Shown here: in pieces, positions 17,000-26,400 of the stretch
How positions within the stretch are numbered: the first letter of the stretch is position 1
Layout: the number at the start of each line of letters is the position of its first letter
From: CAISIP01 sp038247175
GTDB lineage: Bacteria; Pseudomonadota; Gammaproteobacteria; Burkholderiales; Burkholderiaceae_C
NCBI GenBank assembly: GCA_038247175.1
Contig: JBBRVD010000001.1
Coordinates: 1-63,406, forward strand
Length of the DNA stretch: 63,406 bases
Direction: 5' to 3'
Translations under genes and position numbers: made by a program
Notes under the pieces: generated by a model
Databases searched by the model: none
Told to the model about the DNA's origin: nothing
Seen by the model: the letters and a program-made list of their open reading frames with translations, nothing else

Positions 17000-18024
17000 T
17001 GGTGCAGCCTGACTCCCCGTTGCGACGGCAGGCGCGATGGCCAGCGGTGGTTGCCGGCGCGTTGCTGGCGCTCTCGTTCCTGCTGCTGCTGCTCGCCGCC
17101 GCCATAGGCAGCACCGGTCTGGAAAGCCTGACGACACTGCGCGATGACCCGGTGGCGCTGCAGATCATCCGTGACATCCGGGCGCCGCGTGCGCTGGGCG
17201 CCTGGCTGGCCGGCGCCTTGCTCGGCCTGGCGGGAGCGATCGCGCAAGGCCTGTTCCGCAACCCGCTGGCCGACCCGTATCTGCTGGGCAGCGCCTCGGG
17301 CGCCTCGCTCGGCGTCTCCATTGCGCTGGTGGCCATGGGCGCGACGCCGTATGCCAGCGCTTGGCTGTCCCGGCTGGGCCTGACGGGTGCCGCATTCGTG
17401 GGGGCCACCGGCGCGGTATTTCTGACGCTGGTGCTGGCGCAGGGCGTGCACCAGACCATGCGCCTGTTGTTGGCCGGTGTTGTCGTGGGTGTAGTGCTGG
17501 GAGCGCTCGGCTCGCTGGTCATGATGCTGCAGCCGGAGGTGATGTTGTCGATGCAAGCCTTCATGCTGGGCAGCACCGGATTCGTCGGCTGGTCGGCCTG
17601 CGCCGTGATGGCGCTGGTCTGGCTGCTGTGCGCACCGCTGGCCATCGCGCTGAGCCGGGTTCTGGACGGTCTGTCCTTGGGCGAGGCGACCGCCGCCAGC
17701 CTGGGCCTGCCGCTGCCGCGGGCCCGGGTCGTGCTCGTCGTCACGCTGGCACTGGCCACCGGCGCGGCCGTGGCGCAGACCGGCCTGATCGCCTTCGTCG
17801 GGCTGGCGGCGCCTCATCTGGTGCGCTCGATCGTGCGCACGACGCACCGCAATTTCCTGCTGCTGGCCAGCCTGATGGGCGGCCTGTTGCTGCTGGCAGC
17901 CGATACTCTGGCTCGTTCGCTGATCGCGCCGCAGGAACTGCCGGTGGGCGTGTTGACCGCCGTGCTGGGCGGCGGCTACCTGTTGTGGTTGATGCACCGG
18001 CGCAGCGGCGCGCCAGGAGGATAG
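16999..18024 (+). CDS. btuC: cobalamin ABC transporter permease BtuC (FecCD family)
   Basis: A 341-residue inner-membrane permease with about ten transmembrane helices. FecCD family blocks are clear: RAPRALGAWLAGALLGLAG, GLFRNPLADPYLLGSASGA, and GLIAFVGLAAPHLVRSIVRTTHRNFL, the loop that meets the ATPase. I use the ATG that overlaps the btuF stop by one base; an in-frame GTG eight codons upstream (16975) would lengthen the N-terminus. It pairs with the next gene (BtuD) and with BtuF. Confidence 0.92.
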   Translation: MVQPDSPLRRQARWPAVVAGALLALSFLLLLLAAAIGSTGLESLTTLRDDPVALQIIRDIRAPRALGAWLAGALLGLAGAIAQGLFRNPLADPYLLGSASGASLGVSIALVAMGATPYASAWLSRLGLTGAAFVGATGAVFLTLVLAQGVHQTMRLLLAGVVVGVVLGALGSLVMMLQPEVMLSMQAFMLGSTGFVGWSACAVMALVWLLCAPLAIALSRVLDGLSLGEATAASLGLPLPRARVVLVVTLALATGAAVAQTGLIAFVGLAAPHLVRSIVRTTHRNFLLLASLMGGLLLLAADTLARSLIAPQELPVGVLTAVLGGGYLLWLMHRRSGAPGG

Positions 18025-18025
18025 A

Positions 18026-18814
18026 TTGGGGCCTGTCACCGTTTCCCCCGCCTGCGCCTTGCAGGCACATGGACTGCATGTGCAACTGGGACGGTTGCCG
18101 GTGTTGCACGGCATCGACCTGACATTGCCACGGGGACGCTGGACCAGCGTCGTCGGTCCCAACGGCGCTGGCAAGTCGACGCTGCTCAAGGCGCTGGCGC
18201 AGCTGATTCCGCATTCCGGCGAGGTGCATCTGCTGGGTGATCCGGTGGCCACCGTACCGGCGCGGTTGCGGGCGCGGCGCATGGCCTGGCTGGGCCAGAA
18301 TGAATCGAGTGGTGACGACCTGCGGGTATGGGACGTGGTCATGCTGGGTCGATTGCCGCACCAGGCCTGGCTGGCGGGTCCGGGCCCGGCCGATGCCCTG
18401 GCAGTGGAGCAGGCCCTGCGTGCCACCCAGGCCTGGGAATGGCGCTCGCGTGCGCTGGGCCAATTGTCGGGCGGCGAACGCCAGCGGGTGTTGCTGGCGA
18501 GGGCGCTGGCGGTGCAGGCTGATGTGCTGCTGATGGATGAACCGCTGGCCAACCTGGATCCGCCGCACCAATCCGACTGGCTGCGCATGGTGCGCCAGCT
18601 GCTGGCGCAGCGCCGCACTGTTGTCAGTGTGTTGCATGAAATCTCTTTCGCCTTGCATGCCGATGAGATGCTGATCATGGCCCAGGGCCGGGTGCGGCAT
18701 CAGGGTCGCTGCGCCGACGCAGCCACTCACCGCATGCTCGAGCAGGTGTTCGACCACCGGATCGCCATCGTGCCGGTGGCCGGGCAATGGGTTGCGCTGG
18801 CCCGCGACGACTGA
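18026..18814 (+). CDS. btuD: cobalamin ABC transporter ATP-binding protein BtuD
   Basis: A 262-residue ABC ATPase. Walker A is GPNGAGKST, the signature is LSGGERQRVLLARAL, Walker B is VLLMDEPLANLD, and the H-loop histidine is in SVLHE. It powers BtuC and begins one base after the btuC stop. The start appears to be TTG at 18026, directly after a perfect AGGAGG (18015-18020). No ATG or GTG lies in a better position before the conserved ALQAHGLHVQLG segment, so the rare start is probably genuine and may lower translation relative to btuC. Confidence 0.92.
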   Translation: MGPVTVSPACALQAHGLHVQLGRLPVLHGIDLTLPRGRWTSVVGPNGAGKSTLLKALAQLIPHSGEVHLLGDPVATVPARLRARRMAWLGQNESSGDDLRVWDVVMLGRLPHQAWLAGPGPADALAVEQALRATQAWEWRSRALGQLSGGERQRVLLARALAVQADVLLMDEPLANLDPPHQSDWLRMVRQLLAQRRTVVSVLHEISFALHADEMLIMAQGRVRHQGRCADAATHRMLEQVFDHRIAIVPVAGQWVALARDD

Positions 18815-18842
18815 CGATGATGATCAAGACCGCACCACAACC

Positions 18843-19970
18843 ATGAACCCTGGATCCGACGCCCGTCTGGCAGGCTCCAGGGAGCAGCACATCGTTGCGC
18901 ATGTGCCGGACATCAGCGACATCGCGCTTGGCGCGGCCTTGCAACATCAGCTCGACCACAAGACCAAACCCGTCGGGTCGCTGGGCCGCATCGAGATCCT
19001 GGCCCGTCGCCTGGGCGAAATTCTCGGACAGTCCCAGCCCGAGCTGGTACGACCCCAGCTGCTGGTATTTGCAGCCGACCACGGACTGGCGCGCCAGGGC
19101 GTGTCGGCGTATCCCAGCGACGTGACCTGGCAGATGGTGGAGAACTTCCTGGCCGGCGGGGCAGCGGTGAGTGTTCTGGCGCGTCAGCATGGCATCGACC
19201 TCACGGTCATCGACTGCGGCGTGGCCCATGACTTTGCGCCTCGCCCTTCACTGGCACCAGGAAAGCCGCAACTGCTGGTGCGCAAGATCGCCAGCGGCAC
19301 CGCAGACAGCACGCAGCAGCGCGCGATGACGCATGCGCAGTGCCTGCAGGCCATCGCCAACGGACGGGAGGTCGTGCGTGCACTTCCGGGCAACGCGGTG
19401 CTGCTGGGTGAAATGGGCATCGGCAATACCTCGGCGGCCGCCCTGCTGCTGGCGCGCCTGTCAGGTGCCCATATCCGCCAGTGCACCGGCGCCGGCACCG
19501 GGCTGGACGAGCGGGCTATGGCCCGCAAGACCGCCGTGCTCGGGCAGGTGCTGCAACGCCACGCCGACGCGGTCGCGCCGCTGGCCGCGCTGGAGGCATT
19601 CGGTGGCTTCGAGATCGCCAGCATGGTGGGTGCCGTGCTGCAGGCTTCACTCGAGCGCAGGGTGGTGCTGGTCGACGGATTCATCGCGGGTGCAGCTGTT
19701 ATGGTGGCCCATGCCCTGGCGCCGGCGGTGCTGCAGCGATGTGTATTCGCGCACCGTTCCGATGAACTGGGGCATGCGCTGATGTTGCAGCACCTGCAGG
19801 TCGCACCGCTGCTTGACCTCGGCCTGCGCCTGGGGGAGGGGTCGGGCGCGGCGCTGGCCTGGCCCCTGCTGGTTTCGGCCAGCCTGTTGCTGCGGGACAT
19901 GGCCAGCTTCGCATCGGCCGGTGTTGCTGGCCGAACCGAGCCCCAGGGCCGAGAGCCTGTGCGGGGCTGA
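18843..19970 (+). CDS. cobT: nicotinate-nucleotide--dimethylbenzimidazole phosphoribosyltransferase CobT
   Basis: A 375-residue CobT, which makes alpha-ribazole phosphate from nicotinate mononucleotide and 5,6-dimethylbenzimidazole for the lower ligand of B12. Signatures include DHKTKPVGSLGRIE, VFAADHGLARQGVSAYP, LLGEMGIGNTSAAA and CTGAGTGLD, with a C-terminal GLRLGEGSGAALA glycine loop and the catalytic glutamate of this family. I start at MNPGSD; frame before it is not family-like. It lies 28 bp after btuD and three bases before cobS, within the riboswitch-controlled block. Confidence 0.93.
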   Translation: MNPGSDARLAGSREQHIVAHVPDISDIALGAALQHQLDHKTKPVGSLGRIEILARRLGEILGQSQPELVRPQLLVFAADHGLARQGVSAYPSDVTWQMVENFLAGGAAVSVLARQHGIDLTVIDCGVAHDFAPRPSLAPGKPQLLVRKIASGTADSTQQRAMTHAQCLQAIANGREVVRALPGNAVLLGEMGIGNTSAAALLLARLSGAHIRQCTGAGTGLDERAMARKTAVLGQVLQRHADAVAPLAALEAFGGFEIASMVGAVLQASLERRVVLVDGFIAGAAVMVAHALAPAVLQRCVFAHRSDELGHALMLQHLQVAPLLDLGLRLGEGSGAALAWPLLVSASLLLRDMASFASAGVAGRTEPQGREPVRG

Positions 19971-19973
19971 CGC

Positions 19974-20774
19974 ATGCGGACGTTCCTGCGCCACTACCTG
20001 CTGGCGCTGCAATTTTTTACCCGGGTCCCGGTCACCGGCCGGCTGGCGGAATGGGTCGGCTACAGCCCGGCCATGCTGCGCGCCAGCGCTGCGCATTTCC
20101 CGGGCATTGGCTGGCTGGTCGGCGGCTCTTGCGCCGTTCTTGCCGCCATGTTGCAGTGGGCGTTGCCGCCGCTGCCGATGGCGGGGCTGGTGGCCGCGGT
20201 GCTGGTGACAGCGGCCAGTGTGCTGCAGACCGGGGCATTTCACGAAGACGGACTGGCCGACGTGGTCGACGGGCTCGGTGGCAGTCCGGACCGTTTACGC
20301 GCGCTCGACATCATGAAGGATTCGCGCATCGGCGCGTTCGGCGCGCTGGCCCTGATGCTGGTGGTTCTGCTCAAGCTGGCCCTGCTGGCCTTGCTCTGGT
20401 CGCAGGCGCCGGCGCTGCTGCCGTGGAGTCTGTTTGCCGCCCATGTGACGTCGCGTTTCTTTCCGCTGATGCTGGTGCGCACCATGCGCCATGTCGGTGA
20501 CGAGGGGCGTTCCAAGTCCAAGCCGCTGGCCGACCAGATTGGGTCGGGCAGTCTGTTCGTGGCTTTGCTCTGGACGCTGGCTGCACTGTTGCTGGTTGCC
20601 GTGTGCAGGCCCGAGATGCCACTGGCATGGCCATTGGTGGCCGCCGCGCTGGTGTGCCTGTGGTTGCGGCGCTGGTTCCAGCGCCGCTTGCAGGGGTTCA
20701 CCGGCGACTGCCTGGGGGCCACGCAGCAACTGTGCGAAGTGTTGTTCTACCTGGGCCTGGTGTTGGCGCTGTGA
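19974..20774 (+). CDS. cobS: cobalamin synthase (adenosylcobinamide-GDP ribazoletransferase) CobS
   Basis: A 266-residue inner-membrane enzyme that joins adenosylcobinamide-GDP to alpha-ribazole (phosphate), the last assembly step of B12. The N-terminal LALQFFTRVPV, the acidic metal-binding loop EDGLADVVDGLGG and DIMKDSRIGAFGALAL are family hallmarks, and about six or seven hydrophobic helices follow. It overlaps cobC by one base (TGATG). No cobU/cobP or cbiB is in the window, so activation of cobinamide must be encoded elsewhere. Confidence 0.94.
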   Translation: MRTFLRHYLLALQFFTRVPVTGRLAEWVGYSPAMLRASAAHFPGIGWLVGGSCAVLAAMLQWALPPLPMAGLVAAVLVTAASVLQTGAFHEDGLADVVDGLGGSPDRLRALDIMKDSRIGAFGALALMLVVLLKLALLALLWSQAPALLPWSLFAAHVTSRFFPLMLVRTMRHVGDEGRSKSKPLADQIGSGSLFVALLWTLAALLLVAVCRPEMPLAWPLVAAALVCLWLRRWFQRRLQGFTGDCLGATQQLCEVLFYLGLVLAL

Positions 20775-21391
20775 TGCCGACACCGGTCTGCACCGTCGAC
20801 GCCGGCGCGACTCCGGCCCTGTGGCTGGTGCGCCACGGCCGGCCCCTGGTCGACGCCGGTGTGTGTTACGGCGCCACCGATGTTGCAGCCGATCCGCTGC
20901 ACACGGCGCAGATTGCTGCAATGCTGGCAGATCGGCTGCCGCTGGGCGCTGAAGTGCGCAGTTCGCCACTGCAGCGGTGCCTGCTGCTGGCGCAGGCCGT
21001 AGCGGCGGCCCGGTCCGATCTGGTGCTGCGCGTCGAGCCCCGTATCGCCGAGATGGATTTCGGTTGCTGGGAGGGCTGGCGCTGGGACGCCATTCCGAAA
21101 CCTGCGTTCGACGCGTGGACCGGGCAATTCGACCATCATCGTTTCGGCGGCGTCGAGAGTTCGCAGGACCTGATGCATCGGGTCGCGCAGGTCTGGGATG
21201 AGGCGCGCGCCGGCACCACGGCGCAGGTGTGGATCACCCACGCGGGAGTCATCTCGGCGGTCACGCTGTTGGCGCGCGGCAGCCGGTGCGTCCATCGTGC
21301 CAGTGACTGGCCGGCGCAGTCCGCGCGATACGGTGCACTGGTTGGCGTGGTGCATCAGGCTTGCGCAAATTTGACCGGCGAGCGGGATTGA
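20774..21391 (+). CDS. cobC: alpha-ribazole phosphatase / histidine phosphatase family protein CobC
   Basis: A 205-residue phosphoglycerate-mutase-fold phosphatase. The catalytic RHG motif is in LWLVRHGRPLVD, the acid residue in RIAEMDFGCWEGWRWD, and the second histidine in ITHAGVIS. Its place at the end of the cobT-cobS block points to removal of the phosphate from alpha-ribazole phosphate or B12 phosphate. It starts on the ATG that overlaps the cobS stop. It is convergent with the diguanylate cyclase gene 44 bp downstream. Confidence 0.85.
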   Translation: MPTPVCTVDAGATPALWLVRHGRPLVDAGVCYGATDVAADPLHTAQIAAMLADRLPLGAEVRSSPLQRCLLLAQAVAAARSDLVLRVEPRIAEMDFGCWEGWRWDAIPKPAFDAWTGQFDHHRFGGVESSQDLMHRVAQVWDEARAGTTAQVWITHAGVISAVTLLARGSRCVHRASDWPAQSARYGALVGVVHQACANLTGERD

Positions 21392-21435
21392 CCGCTGCAC
21401 GGATCAGCTGGCCGCCCTGGCTGCCTCTCACGCGT

Positions 21436-22590
<1,155 letters not shown>

Positions 22591-22625
22591 GTTTCAATTA
22601 TGCCGGTCAGATCATCTCGGCCGGA

Positions 22626-23300
22626 TCAGGCGTTTGGATCGGACACCTGCTGCGTAGCATCGTCGCGGCGGCCACCAGCGGCTGGATAGTCACAGTACGC
22701 CCGCACGGCACAGCGATCGCACTGGGGCTGGCGCGCCATGCAGACATACCGGCCATGCAGGATCAGCCAGTGATGCGCGTTGACCAGGTACTGGGGCGGG
22801 ACACGGCGCAGCAGTGCGCGCTCGACGTCCAGGGGTGTCTTGCCAGGCGCCAATCCGGTGCGGTTGCCCAGCCGCAGCAGGTGGGTGTCGACCGCGATCG
22901 TGGCCTCGCCGAAGGCCGAGTTCAGGATCACGTTGGCCGTCTTGCGGCCGACGCCCGGCAGCGCTTCGAGCTGTTCACGGCTGCGTGGCACCTGGCCGCC
23001 ATGGCGTTCGACCAGCATCGCGCAGGTCTGCAGCAGATGCCGCGCCTTGCTGCGGTACAGGCCGATGGTGCGAATATGCTGCTCCAGACCAGCCAAGCCC
23101 AGGGCCAGCATCTTCGGTGGCGTGTTGGCGACCAGGAACAACTTGCGCGTGGCCTTGTTGACGCTCTTGTCGGTCGCCTGCGCGCTCAGCAGAACTGCGG
23201 TCAGCAGTTCGAACACGCTGGTGTATTCCAGTTCGGTGACCGGCAGCGGGTTGGCGGCCTGCAACGTGCGGAAAAATCCATCGATGGCCTGATTGTTCAC
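22626..23300 (-). CDS. nth: endonuclease III
   Basis: A 224-residue DNA glycosylase/AP lyase of base-excision repair. The helix-hairpin-helix LPGVGRKTANVILN carries the catalytic lysine, and the catalytic aspartate is in AVDTHLLRL. The four-cysteine iron-sulfur motif C-x6-C-x2-C-x5-C ends the core (CMARQPQCDRCAVRAYC). The start is a GTG aligned with the family N-terminus (VNNQAIDGFF). The reading frame continues upstream, but through an intergenic repeat. The repeat ends only four bases before this GTG and may supply its translation signals. Confidence 0.93.
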   Translation of the reverse strand: MNNQAIDGFFRTLQAANPLPVTELEYTSVFELLTAVLLSAQATDKSVNKATRKLFLVANTPPKMLALGLAGLEQHIRTIGLYRSKARHLLQTCAMLVERHGGQVPRSREQLEALPGVGRKTANVILNSAFGEATIAVDTHLLRLGNRTGLAPGKTPLDVERALLRRVPPQYLVNAHHWLILHGRYVCMARQPQCDRCAVRAYCDYPAAGGRRDDATQQVSDPNA

Positions 23301-23304
23301 GGGT

Positions 23305-23377
23305 GGTGCGTCCGGGTCGCTCCGTAGGTACTGACGGCCCCCTCTTGGGGCAGCTTCATCCTCGGCGCGCACGTGAG
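23305..23377 (-). repeat. Burkholderiales-type intergenic repeat, diverged copy 1
   Basis: On the minus strand this 73-bp stretch has the block CTCACG, then a palindromic core GCTGCCCC-AAGA-GGGGGC, then CCGTCAGTACCTACGGAGC and GACCCGGACGCACC. It aligns over its whole length with a second copy at 42949-43014. Both sit in the same orientation, immediately upstream of a start codon. The core can form a hairpin. Confidence 0.7.
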
Positions 23378-23412
23378 CCGCCGCGCGGGTGCCTGGAGGC
23401 GGTGTCGACGGT

Positions 23413-26400
23413 TCAAGCGAGCTGGCGCAATTCGCGCATCGCCACCGACACCGGCGCCAGGTCCGCCGCCTGGGTCGACACCATCGACAGCAGGTTGTTG
23501 AGCCGACGAATGGCCGCGCCGTGGCGTTGCCGCCAGTCGGCAATGTCCTCCTTGCGCGACAACAAGCCCAGCGTGATCTGGCTGGCGATGGAGTAGGCAT
23601 CGTCACGCGCGCTGCCGCGGGCCTGGGTCTGCCACAGGGTTTCGGTGGGTAGCCGGTTGATCTCGGTGCGCCAGGCGGTCAAGCGGAGTTCGGCATCGAC
23701 ATGGAAATAGGTGCGCGCCGCGCTCTCCAGTGTGGTGTCCGCACTCTGGGCCAGGTTGACCAGGTCCAGCGCCGGGAAGATGAACTCCAGTGCGCCGAGG
23801 TCCTGGGCCAGTGCCGGCTCCACACCGGCCTCGCACAAGGTGTCCGACGCGGCCTGCCAGCTGGCGCGCCCTCCATCGGGCAGCCAGTCGCGCAACTGGG
23901 CGCGCATGGCGGCGGCTCCGGGCTGATAACGGCTGATGAGCCTGGGCAGATCGGTGTTGTCCGAGCGTGCACGCATCATCCAGCGCGATGCGCGCTGCGC
24001 GATCGCGGTCAGTTTGCTGAGCAGGTCCAGTTGCAGCCGGGCCTGCACCTTGTAGTCCAGCGCGTCGATCTGGTCCCACAGCCGCTCGAGATCGAATACC
24101 TCTCGCGCCAGTGTGAAGGCGCGCACGACGTCCGCTGCCGTAGCCACCGATTCAGCCGCCAGGTAGTTGACAAAGGTCGCGCCGGTGCGGTTGAGCACGG
24201 TGTTGGTGATGTAGGTCGCGATGATCTCGCGCTTGAGCGGATGGTTGTCCACCGCGCCGGGGAAACGTTCACTCAGCACCTTGGGGAAATAGGCCTGCAG
24301 CGAGCGGTTGAAGTACGGGTCGTCGGGCAGGTTGCTGGCCAGCAGTTCGTCGAACACCGACATCTTCGCGTAGGCCAGCACCACCGCGCCCTCGGGCGCG
24401 CTCAAGCCCTGCTTGCGCGCGCGGCGCTGGGCGATTTCCTGGTCGCTGGGCAGGAATTCGATGGCGCGGTTCAGCCGGCCGGAGCCCTCGAGCCAATGCA
24501 TCAGGCGCTGCTGGCCGTCGAGCAGGTACAGCGGCCGGTGCGTGGCAATGTCGAGCGCCTGGGTCTGGTAGTAGTTGTCGTGCAGCACCAGTTGTGCAAC
24601 CTCTTCGGTCATCGACGCGAGCAGTTCGTTGCGCTGCTTGAGCGTGAGGTCGCCAGATTCGACGATTTGCCCCAGCAAGACCTTGATGTTGACTTCATGG
24701 TCGGAGCAGTCGACACCGGCCGAATTGTCGATCGCGTCGGTGTAGATACGCCCGCCCGCCTGCGCGAATTCGATCCGGCCGCGCTGGGTGGCGCCCAGAT
24801 TGCCGCCCTCGGCCACCACCTTGCAGCGCAATTCGACGCCATCGACCCGGAACGCGTCGCTGGATTTGTCGCCGACCTGGGCATGGGTTTCGTGGCTCGA
24901 CTTGATGTAGGTGCCGATGCCGCCGTTGTACAGCAGGTCCACTGGCGCAAGCAAGATGGCGCGCAACAGGTCACTGGGGGCCATCTCGGTGGCCTCGGTG
25001 CCGAGAACGGCACGGGCCTGTGCGCTGAGCTTGATCGACTTGGCCGTGCGCGGGTAGACACCGCCGCCTTCCGATATCAGGCTCTTGTCGTAGTCGTCCC
25101 AGCTCGAGCGCGGCAGGTCGAACAGCCGTTTGCGCTCCTGCCAGGAGCGCTCGGCATCCGGCTCGGGGTCGATGAAGACATGCCGGTGGTCGAACGCCAG
25201 CTGCAGCCGGATCTTGCGCGACAGCAACATGCCGTTGCCGAACACGTCGCCGGACATGTCGCCGATACCGGCCACGGTGAACTCGGTGGTCTGGGTGTTG
25301 ATGCCCATGGAGCGGAAATGCCGCTTGACCGACTCCCAGGCCCCGCGCGCGGTGATGCCCATCTTCTTGTGGTCGTACCCGACCGAGCCGCCGGAGGCAA
25401 ATGCATCGCCGAGCCAGAACCCGTAGTCCTGCGACACCGCATTGGCAATGTCGGAGAACGTGGCTGTCCCCTTGTCTGCCGCCACCACCAGATAGGGATC
25501 ATCCTCGTCGTGGCGTACCACCTCGGGCGGGGGCACGACCACACCCTTGACCACGTTGTCGGTGATGTCGAGCAATCCGGCCAGGAACATGCGGTAGCAG
25601 GCAATGCCCTCGGCCATCAGCGCCTCCCGGTCGCCGGCCGCCGGCGGCTTCTTGAGCACGAAACCACCCTTGGATCCCACCGGCACAATCACGGTATTCT
25701 TTACCTGCTGCGCCTTTACCAGCCCCAGGACCTCGGTGCGAAAGTCCTCGCGCCGGTCGGACCAGCGCAGGCCGCCGCGCGCGACCTTGCCGCCGCGCAG
25801 GTGCACGCCTTCGAGCCTGGGCGAATAAACCCAGATCTCGAATGCCGGCTTGGGCTCAGGCACACCCGGAAGCTTGCGCGGCTTGAGCTTGAATGACAGG
25901 TAGGGCTTGTGTGCACCGCAAGTGTCCCGTTGCCAGGCATTGGTGCGGGCAGTGGCGCGGATGCTGGCGAAGAACTGGCGCAGGATGCGGTCGTCGTCCA
26001 GGCTCGCGACCGCCGACAGGCTGTCTTCGAGCTGGCGCTCCAGCTCGGCCTGCCGTTGATCGCGGTCACCCGCGAGCCGCGGGTCGAACCGGGTCTGGAA
26101 CAGGGCAATGATGTCCTGCGCGATCGCCGCGTTGCGGATCAGGGCATCTTCGATGTAGTTCTGGCTGAATGCGAAACCGAGCTGCTTGAAATAGCGGGTG
26201 TACGCGCGCAACACGCTGATCTGGCGTGCGTCGAGTTCGCTGACCAGCACCAGCTTGTTCAGGTTGTCGCTTTCCACCGCGCCGCTCCACACCTGCGCGA
26301 ACAGGGATTCGAAGCGCAGCTTGATCGCCGACAATTCGGTTTGCACGGGCATTTGCAGGCCGATGTCGTGGATCCACAGGTCTTCGCTGCCGATGTCGTA

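Noticed and set aside
16333..18678. Long open frame antisense to btuF-btuC-btuD
   Set aside because: It spans three real overlapping genes of an operon and has low-complexity composition.
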